From: Termitomyces sp. T153
Lineage: Eukaryota; Basidiomycota; Agaricomycetes; Agaricales; Lyophyllaceae
DNA: 64,000 nt
Assembly: GCA_018296165.2 (NCBI GenBank)
Contig: JACKQL020000014.1
Span: 186,001 to 250,000, forward strand
Reading direction: 5' to 3'
The notes under the pieces were generated by a model. The model was given only the letters and a program-made list of their open reading frames with translations, was not told the DNA's origin and did no database searches. The position numbers and the translations under genes were made by a program. Below, in pieces: positions 23,010 to 33,798 of the stretch; within the stretch, counting starts at the first letter, position 1, and each line of letters begins with the position of its first letter.

Positions 23010-24629
23010 ATGATGTCCTCGGAGTATGATAACCTCGACACTCTGCTTCGTACTACATTGCTGCCGGGTGATCCTGGCTACTACGAACTGCTTTGTCGGA
23101 GACTCAGATGGTGGGATTCAAATCGCGTCAGGTCGTGGTTTCTTGAAAATGGCTACACCTTGTATCACCGGTATCAGTCTGAATTCGTAGAGTTAGTCGT
23201 CGAAATGTACCCTCTTGGTGCGGAACCACAAGAAAATGTGTTTCCCTATCCTTATGAAGGTGGTTCTGAATATGGCTACGAAGGTGCTGATGAAGGTGGT
23301 GATGGATTTCCATCTTTTCACGCATACACTGGCCATAGGGTACGTACCGTACATTGTGAAATAAATGACATTTATGCAGTCTCATGTGTCGGCAGGTTAC
23401 AGTAAGTTTTGCTCAGAATCGTTCAGGACGACATGTTGCTGTGAAGGCAATACTCGCTGGCAGTGAAGAGCTTCGCATTCTAAGACGCCTCCAGGAGCAA
23501 GGAGTGCCATGTTCGACGGATGATTTTCATAATGTGATACCAGTACTGGATCTTCTTCCTTATGAAGGTCATTGGCTTGCGATTATGCCTAGGTAAACGT
23601 TCCACCAACATTATGAGCTTTCATTTCAGCTCACTGAAAGCTCGGAAAATAGATGGGGTATGATACCTCTCGCTCCTTCTTTGCAAAGTGTACATGAAGT
23701 TTTTCATTTTATACATTGTTTATTGAAGGTACAGTTCTATCTCTCTTCATTAGCCGGTCCTTATTTCGATATCAGGGATTGACCTTCCTTCATGAACATA
23801 GAATTGCGCACGGGGTACTTATCCTAGTCATATCCTAACCTCTCCTAATCTTTTCATCTGCCCAGGACATCAAAACAAGTAACATACTTGTCAATCACGT
23901 GGATAGAGATTTTCTTGACGATGCTAACCGTTTTCGCCGGTTGCTACGCTCTCAAAGTAAACTGATATACGCCTTTTGTGATTTCGATGGTTCTACAATG
24001 TTTTCGCCCTCAATGTCTCTTGATGAATGTCGCCTCCCTAGCCATGTTTCTTTCAACACATTGGCTGATCAAGTCCCGGCGGATACATCCCAGGGCGAGT
24101 TTGATTTCAACCCCTTCGCCTTTGACGTTGGAATGTTAGGTGTCTTGTTCTGCCAGGAGTTTCAGGTCAGTCAGCTTGTTTACACTGCTCCAGCCTGATT
24201 CCAAAAATAATATAATCGCGTGTCTTGCAGTATCTGACGCCGACCGTTCCCATGCTAGCACCCTTGCTTGACAGGATGACAACGCGATACATTGAACGGC
24301 GTTTCAAAGCCTCAGAAGCCTTACAATTTTTTGAAGAAGAGGTCCTCCCTCGGACACCTAAAAATATACTGTCCTCGTGCTTACCTCAGAGGACGGCAAC
24401 TGGGGCCTACGACACTTTTGATCGGTGGGTAGGCCTTGACCCGGATTTTGTGGACCAATGGACAGCTTTTCGCGAGCCCCCCGTTCCGCTTCACCTTCAA
24501 TATTTGCGGCATATCTGCCAATACCCGTGGGTATTCAACACTGTTAGTTGCGTACGCCGTATTGCTCGATTTATTCGCGTCCGCATGACGTTTCTCCTCA
24601 AGCTCAACCTACTATCACATCATTTATAG
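23010..24629 (+). CDS. protein kinase-like protein with degenerate catalytic motifs (446 aa, 6 exons)
   Basis: Exons: 23010-23339, 23396-23592, 23653-23728, 23776-23814, 23866-24165 and 24231-24629; the frame is continuous across all five introns (47-65 nt). Visible kinase features are HVAVKAI with the beta-3 Lys at residue 127, LTFLHEHRIAHGDIKTSNIL as the catalytic loop (HGD for HRD, Asp 215, Lys 217, Asn 220) and FCDFDGS at 252-256, where DFG has become DFD. FDVGMLGVLF lies in the helix-F position. The N-terminal 110 residues are Tyr/Glu/Gly-rich. Mushroom genomes hold many such proteins with this DFD form, as known from the family. Activity is uncertain because of the changed Mg-binding loop. 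The start could also be the second Met. No transposon damage. Confidence 0.85.
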
Positions 24630-24958
24630 ACGCAAGAGGTTCATTCGTATGTAGAGTCGTGATAGATCATACAATATGAAGACGTGATGTTATGTATGTA
24701 GTAGGTTATTTTTGGACAATCACTTTAACCTTCAGTGATCCTGTTCCTAACCCTTCTCCGTTCCACTGGCTTTCCTGGAAAATCCTAAGGGTATGCAGAA
24801 AGGGGCATTCAGGCAATAGCATTTGCGTAGGTCCTCAGATCAGTGCAGATATCACAGAATTCGTCAACTGATGTCATATTGTTTTTCAGAGGTCTCTTCG
24901 TATGCATGTCAATAGAGGGAACTGCCCTGATTGAACGTAAAAATGCAAATCGTGATTC
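24630..24958. other. intergenic, no gene seen
   Basis: 3' flank of the kinase-like gene; CpG-containing host DNA with no supported ORF. Confidence 0.5.
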
Positions 24959-25180
24959 CTACGAATCATCCGTCTCCACCGAGGACGTACTCACTGGTCG
25001 TGTTCCACTCCCCGATGTTGTATCGCGGTTATATGAGGGCTGCTGAAGGGCTGGACTATCTGAGGAGTCATATGTGCCCGCTGCTGACGGCAGCCCATAT
25101 AAATCGGACGTGGAAACCATTGTTTGATGCTGGCGGTCATTGAGTGGGAAATTCAGCTCCCTTCCATCTTTGATCTCCAT
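24959..25180 (-). pseudogene. possible C-terminal exon of a host gene cut off by a Copia LTR
   Basis: An open minus-strand frame of 73 codons is Ser/Thr/Asp-rich (YDSSDSPALQQPSYNRDTTS, PVSTSSVETDDS) and looks like a disordered protein tail. About 60 bp upstream lies the end of a Copia LTR (25239), so the rest of a gene could have been separated by the insertion. No family recognised; it may be chance. Confidence 0.25.
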
Positions 25181-25238
25181 ATGTTCTCAGATGTAGAAGC
25201 GATAGCGTCCATGATCTGGATTGGTTGGGCGTGGGAGG

Positions 25239-25582
25239 TGTAGATAAAACAGAGTTTTGGTCCACAGTGACTCCGTGCAGATGTGGTCGACTGAGTATAT
25301 TATCACCTGTAGATAAAACAGAATTTTGGTCTACAGGGAGAATAAGTCGGTGTATGTATACGTATAAGTAAACTGACTCACCCTCAGTGACTCCGTACAG
25401 ATGTGGTCGACTGAGGATGATAAAAATACTGCATGCTAAAATAGGTAGAGGAAATATTTAAGGTTTGTCCGCAAAGAATAACCAATACCAATCACTAAGT
25501 ACTATGGCTGAGGGCGCAGCCTAAGCCAGAGGTATTCCCAAAAAAGGAAACATTTGACAGTGGTGAAAGTCGTCCTTCAACA
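25239..25582 (-). repeat. Copia 3' LTR (344 bp)
   Basis: On the minus strand it starts TGTTGAAGGACGAC after a GGGGGAGTG purine tract and ends TTTATCTACA. An internal duplication repeats TGTAGATAAAACAGA and CAGTGACTCCG plus GCAGATGTGG-like parts. It is related to the 5' LTR remnant of element F at 32635, but keeps more CpG. Confidence 0.82.
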
Positions 25583-25790
25583 CTCCCCCTGACTTGTGCG
25601 ACCGTCGAGGTTCTTGATTCCCATAAGTGTCACTAGGTGGTCGTGCGCTGCACAAGGTAACGGCTTGGTGCATATGTCCACAACGTTTTCGGATGAAGGT
25701 ATGTGCAACACTTGGATATCTCCTTCCTGTACACGTTCTCGGATATAGTCACCATTGAGTATGGGCCGTTGCGGCGCACGGCAAGTCCGA
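25583..25790 (-). pseudogene. Copia pol C-terminus (end of RNase H)
   Basis: The minus frame reads YIRERVQEGDIQVLHIPSSE, NVVDICTKPLP and HLVTLMGIKNL before a stop next to the purine tract. IRERV, ADIFTKPLP-like and the final Leu/Gly-rich stretch are the usual end of Ty1/Copia polyproteins. Only this tail remains. The boundary towards 25790 is uncertain. Confidence 0.75.
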
Positions 25791-25816
25791 GGTCTAATTG
25801 GGAAAATACAATATAT

Positions 25817-27024
25817 TCAGTCCAAACATACATGTATAGCCAATGTAGCTATCTTAGTTCCAGATACAGACATATCTAATGGTCCATTATATTTGATCAT
25901 TTGGTGTCCTGTCAGTCCATCATGGTACCATACATCATTGTTCTTATTTATATACCTGCTTGTAAAGTGGTTATCACTGTTATACACTACACCCTTTAAC
26001 TTATACACATATGCTTTCAATGTGTCAACAGTGGATTGATTGATTGATTGATTCGTTTATTTCCTTCAAGACCTATTTTTACATGGAATGCTCCTGAACA
26101 TTGTGTCCTAGGTCCCGCGGTACGTAATGGGGGTGGTAATTACGGACACTCCAACTAGTTCTCCGGCCTGATCCCTTTTCAGCTGATGCCGGTTACACCT
26201 CATAGCCACTTTACTACAATTTGACTTCGTCGGAGTTCATACTACTTCCCACCTCTAAATCCCACACCATCTGCCATTAACGTGCCATCCCAATTTCTAA
26301 ACCCAGCTATACTTGGCAGGGCTTACTGTGTGTGTGTTGGTTCATCCCACGTGAGGCACTTCACTCAGTTCCAAGCTTCCAATCCATCACACCAGTAAGG
26401 GTGTCACGACTCACCCTTCCCCATGCCCAGACAATACTTTCAGAAGATTGATCCCAAGATTCAGAACCTGTGATGGAATGGCCCAGTGTGCCACCAAGTG
26501 ACAGACATGCTGCACCAATTGGCTAGGCACCCGATCAAACTGGCAGCAATGGCACAACCTCACCAGACCATCTGATGGACCACACAGTGCATCAGCAGCC
26601 TGATCGAACTATTGACTCCTATCCTCTCGCCTACCCATGCCTTGACCCACTTAGTCAGCAAGGACCTAGACCCTTCTCCCAAATCCGTCAAACTGGGGAA
26701 ACCATCTGTTTTTCCCATCTGGTCATGAGCATGGTGGTCACCATGCTATCATTGTATCACGTGTTGATTGGTCATTCGGGGGCAGCCTGACCAACAAAGC
26801 CTTCCTAATCAATCATGTGCGGGGTCAACAGTGGATATACATATGCTATCATTGATATGAACATTGACAGACAATACATCAAAATACAGCAAAGGTGGTG
26901 CATGCAAGAATTGGAAGACCCTTATAAGATTCTTTCCACAAGACTGACATGGAGAATCTGTATATAACCAGAAATTTTCTAAATGATCACTAATCAAACC
27001 TCTTTCAGTCAACAATATTATCAT
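25817..27024 (-). pseudogene. ubiquitin-specific-protease-like C-terminal fragment, split by a retroposon
   Basis: Two minus-strand pieces, 26837-27024 and 25817-26036, join in one frame when the 26037-26823 insert and one copy of its 13-bp duplication are taken out. The first has CQSCGKNLIRVFQFLHAPP. The second has YVYKLKGVVYNSDNHFTSRY and VWYHDGLTG. The pattern of Cys pair, PPLL, GVVYxxxxHFTSR and WYHDG resembles the last third of UCH/USP peptidases (C19), including the active-site His region. Similar domains occur near mobile DNA in mushroom genomes, as I recall. The rest of the protein is absent. It could be a transposon accessory domain. Confidence 0.5.
26024..26836 (-). mobile_element. 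SINE/LINE-like retroposon (787 bp) with 13-bp target duplications
   Basis: The insert 26037-26823 lies between two copies of GTCAACAGTGGAT (26024-26036 and 26824-26836). On the minus strand it ends CTTGAAGGAAATAAACGAATC then (AATC)n, a tandem tail after an AATAAA signal. Long target duplications plus a simple-repeat tail are marks of LINE-type target-primed reverse transcription. No ORF is present, so it is a SINE or a 5'-truncated LINE. Its 3' end resembles the short copy at 31355. Confidence 0.75.
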
Positions 27025-27949
27025 ACATGATTTTGATTGTGCTCTGTGCTGGCTTCCCCTGTGACATTCAGGGCATATAGTAAGATTGACTGTTCATGCT
27101 GAATAGGTGCATAAGTTCAATCTCACACCATACTGAGCATGTGAGAAGATTATGCAATCAATTGTTGGAGCAAAGATTGTTACACAACATATATATTTTA
27201 TTTTTTATTCACTAGGTCTATCATGGCATATATGGATGCAATCTCAGCTTCCATTTAGCATAGATAGACATCAAAATATTAATATAGTAATATTGACTAT
27301 GAATAGGAGAGTCATAAAAGTTCAATCACATGCCCATGATTAACACATGAGAATATTATGTGATTAGATGTTGGGACAAAATTGTTCCACAACATGGATA
27401 CAGATCAACAAAAATCATACAGACCATAAGATAGACCTCAAATCCAGCCATACACTCCAAATCATTAAATACAAATCAGTGAACATATATAGTGCAATAG
27501 ATAGAAGAACATTAAGTTATGTCAAAAAATGCAAATATAAAATATATGAAAATAAAAGATGTAAAAAACAAAAAGAAGAAAAGAAGAAAAAGAATGAAAT
27601 GAAATTAAATTAATTAAATAAATGAAAATAAATAAATAAATAAAGAAATAAAGAAAGAAAGAAAAAAATAAGAAGAAGAAAAGAAAAAAAGGAAAAACAT
27701 AAAAAGAAGGAAAACAAAGCTGAAAGGGAGCAAAAAGTGTGGGCAACAACGTTAGCCAGAAAAGATAGTCAGAAGGGAGCAAAAAGTGTGGACAGCAATG
27801 TTAGCTGGAAAAGATAGCTGGAAAAGATAGACAGAAGGAAGCAAAAAATGCAGACAAGTGGGTAGCAGGTAGATATCATGTGGTATATTGATCATGTGGA
27901 AACAAAAATTGCAGACATTTTTCACCACATGATCAAGTAAAAAAACCTC
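27025..27949. other. AT-rich, gene-free region with diverged repeats
   Basis: Two diverged copies of an about 80-bp segment containing AAGTTCAATC...TTGTTxCACAACAT lie at about 27111-27190 and 27316-27395. An A-rich purine tract follows (27520-27720). Then about 50-bp units beginning GGAGCAAAAAGTGTGG (27727-27850). No gene seen. Confidence 0.6.
27727..27857. repeat. imperfect about 50-bp tandem repeat
   Basis: Three units start GGGAGCAAAAAGTGTGG, GGGAGCAAAAAGTGTGG and GGAAGCAAAAAATGCAG, each followed by a form of GTTAGCxxGAAAAGATAG. In the middle unit the GCTGGAAAAGATA part is itself doubled. Confidence 0.75.
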
Positions 27950-29437
27950 GTCTACTTCATAGACCTTAGAATGTTGGATATCAATGTGTTTTACCCTAGC
28001 ATGACCCTCCATGGACTGGGCTAAGGCCATTGGATGAATTTGAGGAGTGATGCAGGGAGTGGTTGGCCTCAGTTGATCTCAGCTAGAAAATTGTGCATCC
28101 ATAGCACTTGCTGAGTACCTCTTGTCATTGCAATGTACTCAGCTTCTGTGGTTGATAGTGCAATGGTTTGCTGGCACTCCAAGCTCCAAGAGACTGGCCC
28201 TCCTGCCATCATAAAAACATAACCTGATGTTGATCTCCTGGTATTGAGATTGCTGCCATAGTCTGCATCTACATAGCCCAGTGGCTTAGTAGACTCTGCC
28301 TGATCTTGTGAGTATGTAATTCAATAATTGAGAGTACCTTGCATGTATGCCAAGGCATATGTAAGTGCCTTCCAGTGTGCTGGACCAGTATTTGATTGGA
28401 AATCTGCCAGGGGAGTAATGGCAAATGACAAGTCAGGGCAGGTGGCTGCTTGCACCCACATCAGGGTCCCCAGCAGCTGTTGATAGGGCTTATCTGCCAT
28501 AAAAGCATATCAGCCATGAGTATGAGGCTGGATGGGAATGGTGTGTAATAGGGGTTACATTCTGTCATATTGAACCACTTGAGTACCCAAACTAAGTAAG
28601 CCTTCTGAGATAGAGATATTGCACCCATTGCTGCATCTTGGTGGATTGCTATCCCCAAGATGACAGTGGGCTCACCCAAGTCCTTAACTTGATATATTTT
28701 GGCCTACTCCTTTTTTGCTATTACTGTACCTGTTTTGATTGTTGAAAGTCTGAAAGTGTCATTATTGAAGATGTTGGTGATGGTCCTCCTCATTCTGATA
28801 GTCCTCAACCATATGCATGGGTCAGCTCTAGATCTCTTGTATCCTAGATCAGTGTAAGCATCATCAAGGGTCCAGTACTAGTAAAAGCTCCCCTACATTA
28901 GCCTATAGATTGTTTTCTGGAGTAGCACAAGCTTCTCCTCCCCCCCAAGATACCTGGTGGCAGACACATATACACCTCATGTTCTGGTATGCTATTATGA
29001 TAGGCAGAGACAAAATCCACTTGCTATATCTTCAGTCCCACCTGAGCCACAGCAGCTGTGGACATCCTAAGGGACTCTAAACAGACCACCATGGCATAAG
29101 TTTTGTCAGAGTCTTCACTGGCAATCTGCAAGTACCCTTTTGCCAACAGTTGAGCCTTGCACTCCATAACCTCCCTGTAAGGCAATGGTCCCCTCCTGGA
29201 CTTTCTCCTCATCCACCAGTTCAAAAATACCTCTATCATCCATCATTCCAAGCTCTTCCTCCATTGCAGGTTGCTATAGCTTGGGTCATTTCATTGCCTG
29301 CATACAAGTTTTTGGTACATAACCATCATGTCCATTACCTTTGCACATCAATCCTGCCATATAAGCATCCAGCCTTTCCACCTGGAGTGCAGTTTGTGCT
29401 CCACCTTTGGTGGCCCAATCCTTGCCATAGTCCCAAG
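27950..29437 (-). pseudogene. element F Copia reverse transcriptase and RNase H
   Basis: The RT start (29024-29239) contains ECKAQLLAKGYLQ and SDKTYAMVVCLESLRM. A later frame (28461-28679) has EPTVILGIAIHQDAAMGAIS and QKAYLVWVLKWF, the RT C-terminus. RNase H pieces follow, with a decayed ALSTTEAEY motif at about 28120. RT segments known from Copia appear in the right order but with stops. Confidence 0.78.
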
Positions 29438-30080
29438 TGTAAGGGTGACCTCTGGAGGCTGTGGCTCAGTCACACAGCTGGCAAAGGGAGATCCAAAGTC
29501 TATTCAGTACTGTACAGTGTCTAAGAATATAACTATACACCTGGCAAATGGATTTCTAAAGAGAATAAGTCTGAGGAGCTCCTCAGGCCAGATGCTACAC
29601 TCTAAGTTTTTGGACTCATGGGACACAACTGGACAGTATAACAGAAAAGTCATGTGACAGATCAATTTGTTGACCAGTCACATGACCAGAGGCTTACCTG
29701 ACCTGAGCATGTGACTGGTTAACAAGTCAACCAGTCATATGCTGACCCAATCATAGAAATCCATTGTAATTGGCCTTGATCTTTGGGTCTGTGGCATGTG
29801 ATCCCATGCAAATGTGGCCAATGGATAGCCCTTGGTTGGAAGTACCCATGACCCAATGATGGGAGGTCTATAATGAGCAGCTGGCTTGGAATAAAGGAAA
29901 CAATCCAAGGGTCTGATAAGAGGCAGTGTGGAAGGGCAACACTTGTCTGAATTATGGACAGAGAACTGGTGCAGCCTGGGGGCTGAAACTGGGACTAGCA
30001 GATAGGAAAAGCAAAGGAGAATAAAGGAAAACCATAAGGAGGGAGAATGGGGCAGAGAGGGAATGGGACATCCCCTGACA
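29438..30080 (-). repeat. solo LTR of the A family (643 bp)
   Basis: It starts TGTAAGGGTGACCTCTGG and ends ATCCCCTGACA, with no internal region. Flanks are CCAAG (29433-29437) and CTGAG (30081-30085). Both derive from CCGAG by a single CpG transition, C-to-T on opposite strands. It interrupts the linker between integrase and RT of element F. The 11-mer has decayed to AGAATAAGTCT. Confidence 0.82.
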
Positions 30081-31342
30081 CTGAGCCTCTTGTTCTCTCT
30101 GCAATGTCTCTCTTGCCACAATAAGAGCCGCGGTAGGTCACATTAGTTGTGAGGATTGTTATGGAGGTTGCATTGTAGGTTGGAGTGGTACTTCCAGCAT
30201 GGTCAGCAGTCAGCAGAGGTGCATGGTTACTGAACAGATCAGTGGCACATTCAGGGTGGTTCAGGATAACATCTGTTCTGATCCTTGGTGCAACAGGTTG
30301 GCAAGCTGGTAGTACTCCCACAGTAGTGGTGGGCACTGTGGTTGGGTTTTCTGTTGCTTCAAGCTGTATTTCATCCTCAGTGTCACTTAGGATCATGAGA
30401 GAGCAGTTGCCTATGCCCTCCTTGAAGATAACATTGTGGGATGTAACAATTGATTGTGAGCCTCTATTGCATAGTCTTTACTCACTGTTGGACTAGCCCA
30501 CCAGGTGTGTCTTTACTGAGTGTGAGTCAAGTTTTGATCTTATTAACTTGTCAGGTACCTCTGGCCATGCTAGACAGCCCCATGGCCTGAGGTGACCCAC
30601 CCATTGCCTCCAACCTGTCCACACCTCCTTTGGGATAAGCCCAGGGTGCCAAGCCAATGGGAGTAAGTTTTGGGTATAGATCTGGGTTGCAGCTGCTTCT
30701 GCCCACAGATTCTTTGGTAAACTACTCTCAACCAACATGCATCTCACTCTCTCAAGTATAGTTCAATTTGCTTGTTCAGCAAGACTGTTTTGTGCATGTG
30801 TGTATGGGGTGGTGATATTTAGGATAATGCCATGGTCATTCAGGTACATTTCCCAGGCCTTGTTCAGCCATTTATGACCAGTGTTGACCCTGACTTCACA
30901 GAGTTTGCATCCTGTTTGGCATTCTGACTCTCAATGGTAGGACATAAATGCTGGCAATGTGGTGATTGCATTCTTCCTTGTCACGAAATACTCAGACATG
31001 TGTGAAGAGCCTCTGTCACCTGCTACCATCATGTATATTGCCCCTCCCAGGGACAGCACACTCAATGGCCCCCCAAGGTCAATATGAACACAGTTGTTTG
31101 GTGCTCCTTCCAGAGTGACTTCTGTGTCATAGGGTCAAGATGCATGTTTACCATACACACAATCTTTGCAGAGGCTAGGTACAGCTAGATCACCTTTTAC
31201 CACTGACCCATCTACTAAGTTCTTTGCCAGGACCTCCCTAATTGTCTTAACACTTGCATGGCCAAACTGCTGGTGCCATACCTCAAGAGTAGTCAGTTTC
31301 ATTTGGGATTAGGCAACCAGGGCAGTAGGAGCTATAACTTCA
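30081..31342 (-). pseudogene. element F Copia integrase and linker
   Basis: The frame at 30493-30747 reads SSLPKNLWAEAAATQIYTQN, GWRQWVGHLRPWGCLAWPEV and KLDSHSVKTHLVG, the integrase C-terminal region of Copia. Upstream fragments to 31300 contain the integrase core in decayed form. The linker to RT is acidic and broken. Confidence 0.75.
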
Positions 31343-31459
31343 GTGAGGGAACTATGATGATGATGATAATAATAATATTCCTTTATTGATTTCAAGGCTG
31401 GTATACATGGGAGAGTATGTCATTGGCCCTGCAGTATTCTAAGAGAGGTGAGGGAACTA
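31343..31459 (-). mobile_element. short retroposon (93 bp) with 12-bp target duplications
   Basis: The insert 31355-31447 is bounded by GTGAGGGAACTA twice (31343-31354 and 31448-31459). On the minus strand it ends CCTTGAAATCAATAAAGGAAT, then (ATT)n(ATC)n. The end is related to that of the 787-bp copy at 26037 (CATGTA...CTTGAA...AATAAA.GAAT). It is therefore a severely 5'-truncated member of the same retroposon group. Confidence 0.78.
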
Positions 31460-32590
31460 AGTAAGTACATTCCTAGCTCTTTGTAATCAGTGAACACTTC
31501 TCAATTTACCAAGAAATGATCTGTGGCTCTGGAATCAGCATAGGTATGTACTTCTCAGACTTTGGTGACATTTGCTCTTGTCCATTTAACCATTGCTAAG
31601 TTTTCTTAGCAATCAGGATCACCCCAAATAGTTGCCAATAATACATTAGTAAATTGTGTAGTGGTAGCTTCTGGCTCTGTTGCTGGTTGGGTTTGTGTCA
31701 TGGCTGCATTTGCTGCTGGGGGGGTGGTAGTAGTTGTCTTGTTTTTCCTTACTCAGTTTTGGAAGTTTGGTGGGAACTGACCCTCCTTTCCTCTCCCTTT
31801 CCAGTAGCAACCTTCAATTATGTGACCTGTCCTTTGGCAGTTCAGGTTCACACAGACCAGCTTGCATCTGGTTTGTGCTTGGAGAGTTGTTGCTGACACC
31901 CCTGCTTTCTGTCTTTGGAGCACTAGTCAATCCCAATGTACTATGAGTGTGGCAGTTATGTCTTTGGTTTTGGTTATGGCATATACTCCAGCAACTATGA
32001 CATTCCATGATTTTGGTAGAAAAGCAATCAAGATGTTTTGGAAAGCTGCTTCATCAATCTTTGCTCCCTTTTTAGTGGATGACTTCCATTTCTCTCTTAA
32101 GTCCTCAACATGCTTGGCAAAGTCCATACCATCCATAAATTCCATAGATTGGTAAGCATTTTTCCACATTCATTGCTGCTATCTCCAAAAATACACCATA
32201 ATTCTCTTCTAGTGTGATCCATGCCTGAGCTGCTGTCCCATCCATTTTGATTCCCAAGCCAATTGGGTTTTTTATGTTGTCAATGATCAGTCCCAGTGCC
32301 CATGCATCCCTTTCCTCCCATTCCCCAATGGATGGGGTCTTTGAGGACCATTCAGTTGCTCTTATCCCTCCTGTTTTACTGTCCTTTATGGGACTATCTG
32401 GTTTTTGTATCATTGCTTCTAGATAGCTGTAGGTGCCTCACACCCTCACTGCTATCAAGACTTGATTTATGAATGCTGTGTAGTTTGTTCCATCAAAGTG
32501 TACTTCTTCTGGGAAATTTGGTGGGTTTGCTGAGTGGGTGAATGGAATTTTTAATGGTCTATGTGGGTATGTAATGTCAGTGTTTGGAGC
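31460..32590 (-). pseudogene. element F Copia protease and gag
   Basis: The protease site reads HTYADSRATDHFLVN, with DSG changed to DSR. The gag (UBN2 type) reads WEERDAWALGLIIDNIKNPI, TAAQAWITLEENY, VEDLREKWKSSTKKGAKID and NILIAFLPKSWN. A start region with HFDGTNYTAFINQVL lies near 32480. Several stops. Confidence 0.8.
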
Positions 32591-32634
32591 AGTGGCTCAA
32601 CATAATGTGGAAGTGCAAATTGGGGCCTATAACC

Positions 32635-32850
32635 TGTAGATAAAACAGAGTTTTGGTCCTCAGTGACTCCATGCAGATGTGGTAAACTAAGTATATTATT
32701 ACCTGTAGATAAAACAGAGTTTTGGTCTACAGGGAGAATAAGTCAATGTATGTATATGTATAAGTAAACTAACTCACCCTCAGTGACTCTGTGCAGATGT
32801 GGTTTACTGGGGGTGATAAAAATACCATATGCTACAATACCATAGCAAAG
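32635..32850 (-). repeat. 5' LTR remnant of element F (partial)
   Basis: It matches the Copia LTR at 25239 through TGTAGATAAAACAGAGTTTTGG to about GATAAAAATAC, then the two diverge at about 32850. Directly inside the element, on the minus strand, the sequence GGTTATAGGCCCC resembles the complement of an initiator-tRNA-Met anticodon arm (GGTTATGAGCCC), the primer type known for copia. This match is imperfect. Confidence 0.7.
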
Positions 32851-33554
32851 CTTTGTGTGAAAATTGCTGCAAGGGTGTTTGTGCAGTGTTTATTGAGAAG
32901 TACCCCAAGGCAAGGTACTGGTTGTTGAAATGACTGCAGTCTTTGTCATACCCATAACTCATTGAAACCCTCCTGACACAAATGGATTTGAAAGAACTTC
33001 AATGTTTGTGGGATGTAGGAACAAGAACTGTATTACTGAGATGGGGTTCCTTCATAAGTCATTACATTTCTTGGCTCTGCTTCTTGGCAATTCATATAAG
33101 GATTAGAATGAGACTCTGATGGGGTCATGGTCTGTTGGATGTGACCCATCTGAGGTATACAGTTAGTATAAGCACCACAACAACAATGTAACCAGGGACT
33201 TACATTTAAAAAAGGAGGCTTCAACCCATATGATTGTAGGTCTTACATGATGACTCAGGTATCTAGGCACACCAATATCTTTAGACTTTAGAGAGTGTGG
33301 AGTCACCATTTTATATCTGCATACTTTTGACTGGTATAGAAAACTTTGTCAAATGAGAGGTGGTTGATCACTGGTTACCAACTGATAACAAAGAACAGTT
33401 GAGGCTCTCACTACTCTGAGAGGATGTAAAACTGGGAAAATGCTGATAATGAGCAATTCCACATTCCTCTGTACTGGAGATACTGTAGAGTGCAAGACTG
33501 TTGCATGAATGAAAATGCAAGACCATTGCATGATAATGCTGAATGATCCACACT
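32851..33554. other. gene-free DNA between elements F and E
   Basis: CpG-poor repeat-like sequence. A short minus-strand frame (33033-33224) has no recognised domain. Its last bases, ACACT, are the target duplicated by element E. Confidence 0.5.
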
Positions 33555-33798
33555 TGTAGCAACTGTGACTGGTCTCTAGTTATTTCAGACTTATCTTTGA
33601 TCACATATTCCTCCTATATTTTATGCCTTCCCATTGCTTACTACTTTCAACCTATTGCAGAGCTACAGGTATATAAACCCTTGCAGTGTACTAAGTAGAT
33701 AGTACTTCCCAATTCTCAGAGCTTACACCTGTTCTTATTCTGGTGTGAAGACTCTTACTTGTTGTGTGACCTCACTGTTACTTCATGCTGAGGTTATA
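33555..33798 (+). repeat. 5' LTR of element E (244 bp)
   Basis: It starts TGTAGCAACTGTGACTGG and ends GAGGTTATA (CA in the right copy). TATATAAACCC at 33670-33680 is a clear TATA box. It differs from the right copy at many sites, mostly C/T and G/A changes. Confidence 0.9.

Larger units (their letters stand above)
27950..32850 (-). mobile_element. Ty1/Copia retrotransposon F, decayed, host for two later insertions
   Basis: Minus-strand order: 5' LTR (32635-about 32850), gag, protease, integrase, RT, RNase H. The 3' LTR is missing; coding homology ends at about 27950 at HARVKHIDIQH. A solo A-family LTR (29438-30080) and a 93-bp retroposon (31355-31447) sit within it. CpG-poor, with many stops. 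Confidence 0.82.
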
